From Amylostereum areolatum (lineage: Eukaryota; Basidiomycota; Agaricomycetes; Russulales; Stereaceae): 64,000 bases of DNA. The stretch lies in the NCBI GenBank assembly GCA_012932865.1, contig SAXG01000037.1:310001-374000 (forward strand), in the 5' to 3' direction. Within the stretch, counting starts at the first letter, position 1. Each line of letters begins with the position of its first letter. The position numbers and the translations under genes were made by a program. The notes under the pieces were generated by a model that worked only from the letters and a program-made list of their open reading frames with translations, was not told the DNA's origin and did no database searches. Below, one piece after another: positions 1-10,498 of the stretch.

Positions 1-312
1 CTACACTTGTGACCTCAGAAACCTGTCAGCCCTCCGACCCTCCGACCCTCCGACCCTCTGACACTTTCCACCTCCAACATAGCCTTATGCCACAATCATA
101 TCAATCATCATACCCACAGGACCTAATGTAGTCTCTGCATAATACATCTTTATTGAAACTGAGATGGCTATAGTACTGAGGCCTTTTGGGTTAGCTCTGA
201 TTAGCGTGGGAGATGCCGGAGGCATCAGATAACATATCGAGTTGACTCCCAACATCTTTGCTATCAACATCCACCATCTCCAGTACATCCTGACCATTCT
301 CAGCTTTAGAAC
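1..312. repeat. left subterminal region of B and KDZ-B upstream region
   Basis: No gene is supported here. Three tandem CCCTCCGA-type units sit at about 31-56, the same TCCGA pentamer that is arrayed beside both ends of A and the right end of B. The distance to the transposase ATG at 313 matches the 373 bp between the KDZ-A ATG and the end of A, so the true terminus should lie roughly 60 bp left of the window. Confidence 0.55.
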
Positions 313-2050
313 ATGACAAGGACCACACTCTTCACTTCCTCGCGCATCACACAACATAATGCCAAACGAAACTGGTATGGCACTATGACTTTCAAGAAGG
401 GGCCAATTCTCGACAAGATCAAAGTCCGTCGCCCGGACAAACTCACAGTCGAGAAACGAGATAACAGTACTCAACACAACTCTCTCACTGATTACACCCC
501 AAACCTTGACAATGTTGATGACTTTGATGTCGATGCGGATACCAATCCTCACTGGCAACCACCTCCACCTCCACCGCTTTTCCCTCGACGTGCTGGAAAG
601 GTCAGCGACTATTATTCTGAGTGAATAATCTATTAACTTGATTTCGTCGCAGACACAAAATATGCTCATGAAGGAGTGGAAAGTCCGTCTCCGACTCTTT
701 ATTGCCGTCATACAGAAGAGGGAAGCTCCGACATCTGTGAAATGCATTGACTGTGGGGATGGAGATGGCAATTGGCGCTGCAAGGACTGTTTCGGATCAC
801 CCAATGTTTGCTCTGAATGTCTTCAAAAAGAGCACATCCGACACCCCTTCCATCGAGTCCAGCGGTGGACAAGAGGACACTTCAAAGGAGCATGGCTCCA
901 AGATGTTGGTGTTTTTATTTCTCTGGGTCATGGAGGAAAACCCTGCCCTTTACAGGAACCTCACATGTCAATCTTGTCAAGTAATTTGACTACACCACCT
1001 CTTCTTCCGACACCTCTTCCAGTACCACTTCCGACACAGTGTTCAAGGGCATCCGACACCTCCCCTCATTCCGCTGTCCCTCGATCACTTCGTAACACAG
1101 GTCAATCCCACCTTCCGACACCCTCTCCAGAAGCCACACCCCCTCCTCATTCACCACCCCCAAACACTTCGTCTTTGACACCACCAACGACTCCCACCCA
1201 ACAAAACTCTACTCCGAATCTCGCAGGTACTACATCCCCCGAAGAAGACAATGACTTTGAAGATGATGATACACCATCACCTGCCCCTGATCCGACGGAA
1301 CCTGGTCCCCAGGACTCTCTTGGCAATCCGATGATGGTCCTTGTGCACTCTACAGGTGTTCATCAAATGGGCGTTCATTTCTGTCAATGCGACGGTGCTG
1401 CGAGTGCAGATCTTCAACTACTAGCACTTGGCCTGTATCCTGCTAGCGTCAAAACTCCGAAGACCGCCTTCACATTCTCTGTGTTAGATGATGCCAGTGA
1501 CGAGAACCTGAACTCGAATGTGACCATCGGAGGTTTTTATAACTGCCTCAAAGTCAAGACCTCAAGGGTGTCACCTAGCACAGTTCCGGTATGGTGGTCG
1601 GACTTTCCGTATATCAGAAGACTAACCATGTTCACAAGGCACGCCATGTCGAACTGGGCCGTGTCAATCGTCAATACCGACACATCACATTGCTCAGACG
1701 CTTTGGTGCTTGGAATACAACCAAGTCGCTCCAACCAGGTCAACTTAGTTTGTTTTGTGTTGCATGTCCACAGCCTGGTATCAACTTGACGCCTGATTGG
1801 AAAAGTGATCCCGAGACGTCAGAGTTTCTATACACCATTTTCCAAACTCAACCTCATGTCCTGGTTACAGGTGCAAGTACACTGCCAGTGTCGTTCTCGA
1901 TGGAAACTACAGCGCACAGCACCTCAGCTCCGCTACCCCTGCACAGCGTGAGGTTCGCCTTGGGCATGGAACAGGTTATTTTGTACCGGAGGCACGATAC
2001 CTTGTACATCTTCAACACGCAGTTGAGACGAAGGTAATTCATTCTGCTCG

Positions 2051-2141
2051 ATGTCGGATGTTAGATGTCGGATGTCGGATGTCGGATGTCGGATGTTAGA
2101 TGTCGGATGTCGGATGTCGGATGTCCGATATCCGATGTTGG
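2051..2141. repeat. 13 tandem copies of the heptamer GATGTCG
   Basis: Thirteen contiguous 7-bp units (nine or so exact GATGTCG, two GATGTTA, then GATGTCC, GATATCC and GATGTTG) fill the intron between exons 4 and 5 of KDZ-B. Each junction creates a GTCGGA site. The same intron in KDZ-A is only about 58 bp and has no array, so the expansion is specific to B. Confidence 0.95.
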
Positions 2142-3064
2142 TTGTTGGACATATGAAACTGACGACCCGATCAGGCCACCAGAGTTAAATGTGTCAACCA
2201 TCGTGCTATCTCACAAGCAGAGTCGGAGCACAAGGGCTGTGACATTTCGGGTGTCATCTCCACAGCGTGTGGAGATCATGGAGCCTGGTTTCCCCTTGGC
2301 ACTGTTAACTTGCAGAAGGGAGAGAAGTACATATATAATCATCGGATTATTTTCCCATCTCATACCTCCACACAGACAAATGAATGTGGACTACGCACTG
2401 TGCAGCACCTTCAAGCACAATGTCAAGGGAATAAAAAAGGTCCTCGCCTTATACGACATAATGTGCAAGTACGGAATCCACCTCCGACAGCGGGTCGACA
2501 GGAGCAAGTATCTTGAGTTTCCGATAGGTCTCGAATTGGTCTATGGCATCGGAGTGTGGCACATCCATGGACACGTGGACAAGTGTTTCCCAAAGTTTGC
2601 TCCACTGTACATTCCAGGTATCGGATATATTGATGGAGAGATCGTCGAAACTCTATGGTCAATCCTCAATCCAGCATCCCGAAATTCACGCAGCATGACT
2701 CCGGCAGCCCAAGAAGAAAATCTCAATTGGCATATCTTATATTCCAACTGGAAGAAGGCCATTGGAATGTGTATGTCTAACCTTCTTGCACATTACTGGA
2801 AAGCCACACTTACGAACCCATAGCCTCCATGCTTGACCGCCGCCTTCGGGATGCCGAGAACAACCTTCCCGACCGTCAACAGTACTACGAGGATCTGACT
2901 CGCCAAGCAACACCTGACCAATTGAAGATGTGGCTTCAGGAAATGGATGATGCCCTGAAATGTCGTGAAACAGATCGAGATAAAATGGCACTTTTCAAGG
3001 TTCGGCTTGAACTTGGTATGGATTTTCCATACATTCTACTGCCACGGAGCACTTATCGGGATGT

Positions 3065-3484
3065 TGTCACGGATCGCTCCATTTCTCTCTTCGTTTGCAG
3101 ACCTCGTACACGCGACGTGTCACGGCACATGACTTCCCCTTGCATCACATGCTTCAACGACGTCATTGCCCGGACTTCCGAGCGGGGTTCCGCATCCTTA
3201 TCTATGACATCACTGCTCCGGACCTTCGTCCTCCGCCCCATGACTCCTTTCCTATTGTTCCCCCCGCTCGCACCACTATCGCATCGCATCACACCATCGT
3301 TCCCACTTGTATATAAGGACAGTGTTTCTCTTCCCTTTTCCCTAGACTGTCCATCTCGTCATACGGTACTGTAGCGCACGTTGCACTACCCTAGACCCCG
3401 GCACTCTCGAATCTATTTTCTTCTTGCTCCTCCCATCGTCGCGACTTAGGCGGTTCATCGGTCTCATAAACTGTGTTTCTGACA
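3065..3484 (+). mobile_element. solo LTR of the gypsy1/gypsy2 family
   Basis: This 420-bp sequence starts TGTCACGGATCG and ends TTTCTGACA, the same length and ends as the LTRs of gypsy1 and gypsy2. A TATA box (TATATAAGG) lies at 3310-3318. It sits in a spliceosomal intron of KDZ-B, whose acceptor GGTGCAG follows immediately. The flanking pentamers are GATGT on the left and GGTGC on the right, which do not match. Confidence 0.95.
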
Positions 3485-4787
3485 GGTGCAGCACCGGGAC
3501 AAAAGGAGTTACAAATGCGTTTAATAGAGAAAGAGAAGGCCCTCGGAGGAGGCGAACGTGTGAAGTGGCTTGTTTCAGGAATACGCCTTCGCGGAGCACA
3601 GTTCGTTGTTTCCGATAGATCATGTTGAGAGTGATGACCAATGCTGTCAACCTCTCCAGGCTCATCCTCCAAGCCGAAATTCGTCGGCCAACGCAGGACG
3701 CATTGGCAATTGCCACCCGCCAGTCGAAACTTCAAGCCTAAATCATTTCATTCAATGGGTCAATACGCAAATACGTCGGATCAGACACAGCTCGGGGCCC
3801 ATCGGACTTCATCGCTGAGCTTGATGAGGTCGGTGAAATCGACCTACTGCCCGTGTCGGACATGCCGACGAATACCAAAAAGAAAAACGAAGTTCCAGCA
3901 GAACGTCTTCCTATCATGCTACCATCTGCAATGTCATCAGCGTGGCGAGCAGATTCCCGAAACAGTAATATTATGGACCAAGAGAAAGACTTATGGATTG
4001 GTGTGGCCAACGACTCACTTGCGGAAATCCGTGAATGCATCGGGGTTTTGTCATTCCAGTATCGGACCGGTGTTCGTCCAGCAACCACCCAGCGACAAGT
4101 CACGCGAGCATACTCTGTTGTTCATGGCACCTTGGGCACCCTCCGACAACACGTCCAGATATATATGGATGCACGGAGATGCCTCCACAGGCTGAATCCC
4201 TCGCCCGAGATTGTAGACAGGTACAAAGCACTCGTGAAACAAGATCTACAGGCAAGTACAACAATTATTGATCCCTCCGATCCACACGCCGCACGAACAC
4301 AGCTTGCCTGGTTTTGGAGGATGAATCAGCCACAAGAGGCAGACTCCGACGGTGTATCGAATCCAACTTGGAAGGATGAATGTAAGCTGCCTGTCCACTG
4401 TTAGTGAATATGATAATGACCAGTGGAAAGTTCTCCGCGTTAATCTCCTAAAGGCGAGAGCAAACTTAGATCGGACAAAGGAGCAGATCATCCGTGTCCG
4501 CGCACAAATGGAGAATACCCTCCGATTTCACGATCACAAGATCTCTGAATGGTCGGACATACAGGAACGAGAACAAGCCGAGAAGAATACAGATGCAGCG
4601 TGTTATGCCTCTCGTCAAATGGATGTTTGGAGAACATTGCGGGATGAGGCGGAGGCAGTGTTCGGAAAGCATAACATAACCGTCTGAATTGGATGCATGT
4701 GTATGTACTGTACATTCTGACACAGTAACACAATCTACTTTTCAATCCCTGTCATACATCCCGATCAGGTGGCAAAAGTGGAAAAGC

Positions 4788-5312
4788 AATGCAATGACTC
4801 ACCAGATTGTCCACGTGTCACCCGTTTCGGCATCTCTGCTGTAGTCCTACTCTTGGGCTTCACCCGTTGGATTCTGCCGGGCAAAGGAGATCCTGTCAGT
4901 GTTCCCGACACATCCGACATCTGGACGTCCGATGTGCCTGCTGTTGGAGATGGAGTACGTGAGGCAGGGGGAAGAGGAGGCAGGACAGTGACAGGAGAGT
5001 CTTCAGATCCGTCGGAACTGATGGGGTCCGTGAGGACACTGGGAGGGCGCGAATGCTTTGCCGAGAAAGGGGCCTTGAATGTGATTGGGCGTACAGCATG
5101 CTCTGCAAGTCCATGGTGAAGTTAATGATGGTGGGGTTCACACCCCAGCACACATTGCACGTACCTGACTTATCAGTGCCATCACTCTCTGCATCTCCTT
5201 CATCGTCTGTTGGCCTGTCGGACCATGGATCCATCGCAGGTGGCAACGGGATCGGAGTTTCTTCGGTGCTATCATCGAGGACACTGTCGGGAGGTGCTGA
5301 TATGGATGTCAT
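4788..5312 (-). CDS. gene S of element B, small acidic Ser/Pro-rich protein (tentative model)
   Basis: No known family recognised. A likely start is at 5312 (MTSISAPPDSVL), after a possible 5' UTR intron. The first coding exon is acidic and ends SDGTDKS at a GTACGT donor near 5163. The next exon opens in the frame reading HAVRPITFKAPF and is Ser/Pro-rich with a basic patch (RVKPKSRTTAEMPKRVTRGQ), ending at a GTGAGT near 4800. It is placed like S of element A: head-to-head with W about 270 bp away and convergent with the KDZ transposase. Similarity to S-A is only compositional, and the last exon is unclear. It could be a nuclear accessory protein, but nothing proves that. Confidence 0.4.
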
Positions 5313-5580
5313 CACTGCCACCAGGTTATAAACAATGAGGTTAAGGGATAGTGTGCATACATACCTTGGATAAGATTGAATGGTGGTGAGGGAAGAAGCA
5401 AAGTTTGACTTTGAAGTTTACGTGGACGCGTCAGTGCAGCACGTGATCCGTGGGAAATCATTAGCAAATCCAGACATCAACTTGTCACCGAGTCATTTTT
5501 TCATTCTCTCTGTTGTGCCGTCGTCGCCATCCTCCCCCTTCCCTCTTTTTTTTTATTCATCTTCCATCGCTGATACCATC
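5313..5580. promoter_or_regulatory. shared W/S intergenic promoter region of B
   Basis: The ATG of W (5581) and the probable ATG of S (5312) are separated by 268 bp in divergent orientation. The corresponding interval in element A is 270 bp. A T-rich pyrimidine tract just before the W start (about 5546-5560) is typical of fungal start-proximal promoters. Confidence 0.5.
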
Positions 5581-7592
5581 ATGGCGGACAGCACCAAGGG
5601 CACCAAGGTGAACACAGACACGTGCAAGTTCTCCGATGACACCAGTCGCCTCGAGCGCGCAGTCTTCGAAGCGGTTGAGGCATATGTATCCCACCCCACT
5701 CCCCCGATGTCACAGTTTTGGAGGAAGTTCCTCCCTCTCGTGGTGCGTCGGAAATCTTGTCATCTCACTATGTTAGGCTAACCCATACCAGCAAGGGTGC
5801 ACTGCACGCTTCCAGAAGGAACTTGCCGTGCTCAAGACCGATCAGTATCCCCGCTTCAACCAGCAAGTTTACAACGCGGTTTCCAAGAAACCGGTGGAGG
5901 GCGTCTGTCGTGGCGAGCAGCTCCAAAACCTTGACCTCACCCTCTACCAGCGGAAATGGGCCGGGGATGTTGGGGAGAAGTGGTGGATGGACAACCGTGC
6001 GTGGCCCCCCCTTTTTTGTGTTCTCATACTGAATCTGTGCAGGGTTCTGGGCAGCCCAGGCACCTCCCTGCAAAAAGAACAAAGGGAAGAGTGCCACTCC
6101 TACCCCTGGCCCCGCGCCCACCGTCGACCTCCCGACGCCCTCCTCCAGTGCGCAGCCATCATCAACGTCCACGAAGCCGACGGTGGAGAAGCCAACGGTG
6201 GAGAAGCCGACGGTGGAGAAGCAAAAGGCTGTGCCGCAGAAGCCTCCACCACAAGAACCGAAGCCTGTCACCACCACGAAGTCGCCGACACCTCCGACAA
6301 TGCAGCGTCAACCAACGCCAGCAAGGGAGCAGACGGCCGCGAAGCAGTCCAACGTGGCAACAAGCGTCTCTTCCCCGACGCCTACACCTCCGCCTCGGTC
6401 AAAGTCCCCTACACCTCCGACGATGCGGCGTCAACCGACACCTGCACGGGAGGCTGCTGTGACGAAGGCGCAGCGTCCGTCGATGACTTCGTCGACCCCA
6501 ACCCCTCCACCCCCCTCGACGAACACGCCTGCACCAGGAGGTGACGTGTCACCCTCCGCAAAGGTGTCGGCAGTGCCGAAGACATCTGGCTCGGCAAGTG
6601 CGGCTGGTCCCAAGGCCCAACATCCGGTCCCCACTCCGACTCCGTCAAAGCCGGCACCATCCACCACTCCCAACCCATCCGCATCGGCCTCTGGGTCCAC
6701 TCACGCCAGTGCCAAGACCGCACACGCGGCCCCACGTCCGACCGCCTCAAACCCGGCACCACCCCCTGCTCCCACCGCATCCTCGTCGGCCGCGGGGTCG
6801 AAGTCTCGCGACATGCCCCCTCCTGCCATTCCTGCAAGGGCAAACCCCAGGGCCACGAATGCGGCAAACGAGCCCAGGCCCCCGCCTCCGCCTCCGACAT
6901 CGGACACGGACGTCCAGATGTCGGATCCGACACCGGCTGGTGATTGTGGCCAGAAGCGCAAGGCTGCCGACGAGGAGGCGGAGGTTAGTACCTCACCTTC
7001 GAAGGAGGAACGTGCAACAAGCAAGCACCAGAAGGTGTCGGACGTGCTGGCTGGAGGTCAGTGCTCCACTTGTATGCAGGGCGATATTATTGCTTACTCC
7101 ACTCCCGTAGACCTGACTTCCACGCTCAAGGCACTTGAAGACCGCATGTTCGCCCATGTCGAGAACCTCTTCACAAAGAGGTTCGATGGACAAGCTCACA
7201 TCCTCCGCCGTGTGGAGCATGCGGTGTGCATCCCTCGTGGTGAGCGCCTGCGTGAGGCCCTTGCCTCCACCTCCACGTCCGACACCGCCACGTCCGACAC
7301 CGCCACGTCCGACACCGCCACGTCCGACACCGCCACGTCCGACACCGCCACGTCCGACAACTTGAGGTCCAACAATGTGAGGCCCGATCCCGCCTTTTCC
7401 CCTATCCCCGATGCTGCCATCACTCCTGCCATGTCTACCGAGCTCGACATCCGCCTCGGGGTGATGGAAAGGAACTTCCTCATCTCGCTCAACAGACTGA
7501 TTGACGCAAGATTCACGGAAGTTTTCTCGGAGATCGACGACCTCCGAAAGGCTCTGGCTGGTGTCGGAAAGGGCAAGTCTGGCAAGGAGTGA
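5581..7592 (+). CDS. gene W of element B, WW-module protein with Pro-rich linker
   Basis: Unknown function. Exons are about 5581-5742, 5792-5996, 6043-7056 and 7111-7592; the last intron has no stop in frame and may be retained. Exon 1 ends in SQFWRKFLPLV and exon 2 in KWAGDVGEKWWMDN, the N-terminal two-exon module shared with W-A, ZnI and ZnII. The third exon starts RFWAAQ plus a short Lys run, then about 330 residues rich in Pro, Thr, Ser and Ala, and a basic nuclear-import-like motif KRKAADEE. The C-terminus has (TSDTA)n repeats and an amphipathic helix likely to be a coiled coil. It lacks the C6 cluster of its cousins. Paired divergently with S. I infer a nuclear accessory protein of the transposon; I cannot name a function. 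Confidence 0.75.
7268..7352. repeat. 15-bp coding repeat CCACGTCCGACACCG, about 5-6 copies
   Basis: Tandem 15-bp units encode TSDTA repeats near the C-terminus of W-B. Every unit carries one TCCGA. Confidence 0.9.
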
Positions 7593-7842
7593 GGTAATTG
7601 GGTCGGTTTCTTGGGTCGGTATCTTGGGTAGCTTTCTTGGACTTACATGTTTTGATCGTTGTCGCCTCCGTAACGCGTGCTTATTTATCGTCATCGCTGT
7701 CCTTTGTATTTTCATGATGTATATAGTTCTACAATAATCTGTACATACAAAGTTAGTTGGCAATATACACAGTTGCCTTTACTGTGGGAAAGCGGGAAGT
7801 TCCGAACAAAACTGTACAGCAGAAGATTGTCCGTCGGGATGT
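7593..7842. other. B sequence between W and the gypsy1 insertion site
   Basis: This holds the W 3' UTR (with GGGTCGGT/TTCTTGGGT repeats) and then unannotated sequence. In the uninterrupted element it would join directly to 46157 onward, where a KDZ relic lies. I see no convincing gene in it. The last five bases, GATGT at 7838-7842, are the gypsy1 target duplication. Confidence 0.5.
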
Positions 7843-8262
7843 TGTCACGGATCGCTCCATTTCTCTCTTCGTTTGCAGACCTCGTACACGCGACGTGTCA
7901 CGGCACATGACTTTCCCTTGCATCACATGCTTCAATGACGTCATTGCCCAGACTTCCGAGCGGGGTTCCGCATCCCTATCTATGACATCACTGCTCTGGA
8001 CCTTCGTCCCCCGCCCCATGACTCCTTTCCTATTGTTCCCCCCGCTCGCACCACTATCGCATCGCATCGCACCATCGTTCCCACTTGTATATAAGGACAG
8101 TGTTTCTCTTCCCTTTTCCCTAGACTGTCCATCTCGTCATACGGTACTGTAGCACACGTTGCACTACCCTAGACCCCGGCACTCTCGAATCTATTTTCTT
8201 CTCGCTCCTCCCATCGTCGCGACTTAGGCGGTTCATCGGTCTCATAAACTGTGTTTCTGACA
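7843..8262 (+). repeat. gypsy1 5' LTR
   Basis: TGTCACGG...TTCTGACA, 420 bp. A TATATAAGG TATA box at 8088-8096 puts the transcript start near 8115-8125. From there to the gag ATG the forward strand contains no ATG. The next bases after the LTR, CCTGGACAGTCTACCC, are conserved in gypsy2 and may be the primer-binding site, but I cannot match them to a tRNA. Confidence 0.95.
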
Positions 8263-9472
8263 CCTGGACAGTCTACCCCTACGCCTACCTCGCACCCCTC
8301 TCTCCATCTACCTCTGCCGTCTCTACGACGTTAAAAAAACTCCCACCACGGACCTCCCGAACGCACCGGTCTTCCTCCCATTCAACGGAAAGCCGATCAC
8401 CCCCCGCGACGACGCACCACTCCCCTACCCTTGGTCCGACGCTGTCACCGTCAACTGCCTCGTCCCCGTACAGAACCTCTGCAAGAAAGATCCCTGGACC
8501 GCGCACGGCCTCAACTTCCGCATCTTCGAGTGGAGGTGGCACAAGGATCACGGTACTGTCGTCCTCGCCCTATACGTCCGGATCACTACGTGCATCAACG
8601 TAGATCTCGAACGCCTTGAATTCACCCTCCACGCCCCCACCTACCACACATACCTCATCCAAGACGCCCCCAACCCGATCCTCCAAACCAGTTTCACCTC
8701 CGTCTCCCAGTTTAACCGCCGGACCCCCGAATCCACCCCGCCACCAGTCCTCCGTCCCACCATCAAGGGTAAGACCCTTCGTTGCCGCCACCACGAACAT
8801 AAAATCCGCCAGGCAGTAAAAGCCGGCTACCTCGCCAAGAAACTCCTCGGCCGTCGCCCCATCGCCGCGGACTTCTTCTAGACCATCATCACGTCCTCCA
8901 CAACCCCTCGTCCCCCCACCCCGAACCTTCCCCCAGGCGTCTTTCGAGACTACTGTCCCGAAGAATACTATATCCTCACCTCGCAGCAGACTAAGGAATC
9001 CGTACGTTGGCTGCACGACAAACCAAACCGGCAACGTCGAGACTGGTACTTCGACGACCGCGACGAACAACCCTACATCGAAGAATCGGATTTTGCCACC
9101 GCTGCGGACGTTCTACAGCGCTTCCTGAACCCCCCTCCGACCAACTCGCCCCCACCCCGTCGACGTACTGTAATCGAAGTCCCAGAAGGGATCAACCACA
9201 ACGACACAACTGGGAAGTGGTACGCCTATAGACGGAACAAGAACGGAACCCCAGGACGATCAGTAGTTGAGTGGCAGCCCACTTCGTTCAGTCCCGTCCA
9301 AGATCACTGGTCGTGGCATCATAACCAGCAATTCCTCACCCCCGCCGACTTCCTTGTCGCAAAACAAGTTGAGGACGAAGTTGAAGAAGCAGAAGAACGC
9401 CGACGAGAAACCCTACGCCGCCTTGATCAAGAACTCGCCCAATCCCTCACCGTCCCCCTCCCCTTCGACAAG
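8261..9472 (+). CDS. gypsy1 ORF0: AUG-less open frame leading into gag, with one in-frame TAG
   Basis: The frame opens at the LTR edge (a TGA at 8258-8260 precedes it) and runs 206 codons to TAG at 8879-8881. It is then open again for 197 codons straight into the gag ATG at 9473. There is no ATG in any of the three forward frames over this interval. The only evident near-cognate start is an in-frame CTG at 8264-8266. The translation looks protein-like, with acidic, Trp and Tyr residues. In gypsy2 the part after TAG differs by substitutions only, and about eight of the twelve changes I found fall at third codon positions of this frame. I infer translation from a non-AUG start; readthrough of TAG is unproven. 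It could instead be a structured leader. Confidence 0.6.
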
Positions 9473-10498
9473 ATGTCCGACGCTGAATCCAAACCTGCCA
9501 TCTCCAAGCGGGAGATCGGCCCCAAGCCAAAGCCATTCAAAGGCGATAGACGCGACACCCTCCGGTTCTCCCTCGAGCTCCGCATGTTCCTGCGCGTTAA
9601 CAAGGATGTTTATGCCACAGATGACGCCAAGATGATGCTCCTCCTCAGCCTGATGGAGGATGACACGGCGAAAGCCTGGGCCACGCATCGCCGCATGGAA
9701 CTCTTCGCCGATGAAGACGAGAAGGAAGATGCCGAAACCCTCGACCCCACGCCCCCAACACTCCACTATAACTCCTACAAAGAGCTCTTCGAGAGGTTTG
9801 GCAAAGACTTCATGCCCGTCGATCCGAAGATAGAGGCTCAGCGTAAGATCAACGAGCTCGCAATGACCACCTGGGACGTCACTGACTTTATCACCGAGTT
9901 TGAGATGCTGGCAACCATGTCAGCGTACGACGACGAGGCGCTAATCCACTTTTTCAAGAAGGGACTTCAGCGTGACCTCGGCAAGCAGGTGGCCCGGTCG
10001 TACCCGTTCCCCACCAAGCTCGCGGAGTGGAAGGAGTGCGCCCGCCGCATCAACCACCAGTGGCTCGAAGAGAACCCGGAGAGGAAGAGCAGTCAGTCCA
10101 AGGGGGCTGTCGCGCTCACCTCGAACGGTTCGACCAACGACTCCTCGTCGCGCCGAGTCGGCGCCTTCACCAACACCTCGACCCGCCCTGCAAAGCTGAC
10201 GGACGACGAGCGCGCAAAGATGATGTGCGAAGGCAAGTGCTTCATGTGTCGACAAGCCGGTCACGTCTCTCGCGACTGCCCCAACCGCGACTCGAGCGCG
10301 CGACGGGTGGGCGCAGTAGAGACTGGGTCCAAGGCCCCTCCCCTGCCGACGAACACGGCTCCATCCACTGCGAAAGCAGCTCCCGACCCATCCAAAACCA
10401 TCGTGGCGATCACTCGCCAGCTGAAGGATCTGGACATGGAAGGCAAGGAGCAGGCAGTAGCACTGTTGAAGGACATCCTGGAATCGCAGGATTTTTGA
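9473..10498 (+). CDS. gag: gypsy1 gag
   Basis: Structural protein of the retrotransposon particle, 341 residues. The N-terminal half is a Ty3-type gag domain (PFKGDRRDTLRFSLELRMFL near residue 16, then DDTAKAWA). A zinc knuckle CFMCRQAGHVSRDC (C-x2-C-x4-H-x4-C) lies near residue 245. The start is the first ATG of the transcript, so ordinary scanning would find it. The stop TGA at 10496-10498 overlaps the pol frame, which is entered by a -1 shift at the T-run GATTTTTGAAAC. It is about the same length as gypsy2 gag and intact. Confidence 0.93.
   Translation: MSDAESKPAISKREIGPKPKPFKGDRRDTLRFSLELRMFLRVNKDVYATDDAKMMLLLSLMEDDTAKAWATHRRMELFADEDEKEDAETLDPTPPTLHYNSYKELFERFGKDFMPVDPKIEAQRKINELAMTTWDVTDFITEFEMLATMSAYDDEALIHFFKKGLQRDLGKQVARSYPFPTKLAEWKECARRINHQWLEENPERKSSQSKGAVALTSNGSTNDSSSRRVGAFTNTSTRPAKLTDDERAKMMCEGKCFMCRQAGHVSRDCPNRDSSARRVGAVETGSKAPPLPTNTAPSTAKAAPDPSKTIVAITRQLKDLDMEGKEQAVALLKDILESQDF

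Larger units (their letters stand above)
313..4687 (+). pseudogene. KDZ transposase of element B (nonsense codon, LTR in an intron)
   Basis: Transposase of the Kyakuja-Dileera-Zisupton superfamily, a DDE/RNase H-fold enzyme expected to cut and paste the element in the nucleus. About ten exons can be aligned to KDZ-A: 313-600, 653-1590, 1639-1814, 1872-2034, 2187-2328, 2378-2766, 2823-3015, 3492-3603, 3655-4380 and 4426-4687. Exon 2 encodes the CxC2-like cysteine cluster (CIDCGDGDGNWRCKDC, then a second CxxC and HPFHRV). The catalytic fold shows VLDGNYS near 1890, CACGDHGAW-type residues near 2270, ALYDIMCKYG near 2450 and GEIVETLW near 2640; the D, D and E in these are the likely metal ligands. 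A TAA at 3739-3741 replaces the codon after SKLQA, where KDZ-A reads through. A 420-bp solo LTR sits in the intron before exon 8. Family assignment is secure; loss of function is inferred from the stop. Confidence 0.88.

Noticed and set aside
85..804. 239-codon open frame opposite KDZ-B
   Set aside because: It is antisense to exons whose sense translation aligns with KDZ-A and CxC2. No homologue of the antisense frame is seen in A.
7268..7352. CRISPR-like repeat array
   Set aside because: Short tandem repeats without unique spacers, in a coding exon of a eukaryote.
5581..7592. W-B as a zinc-cluster protein through its CSTCM motif
   Set aside because: The CxxC falls in a probable intron (7057-7110), and the remaining cysteines needed for a C6 cluster are missing.
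8263..8280. tRNA-complementary primer-binding site after the gypsy1 LTR
   Set aside because: The bases CCTGGACAGTCTACCC are conserved between copies, but I cannot match them to a tRNA 3' end with confidence. Self-priming is also possible.
9007..9231. Short alternative-frame ORFs in the gypsy leader
   Set aside because: They begin at TTG and are not in the gag frame. Changes between the two gypsy copies fit the gag frame instead.
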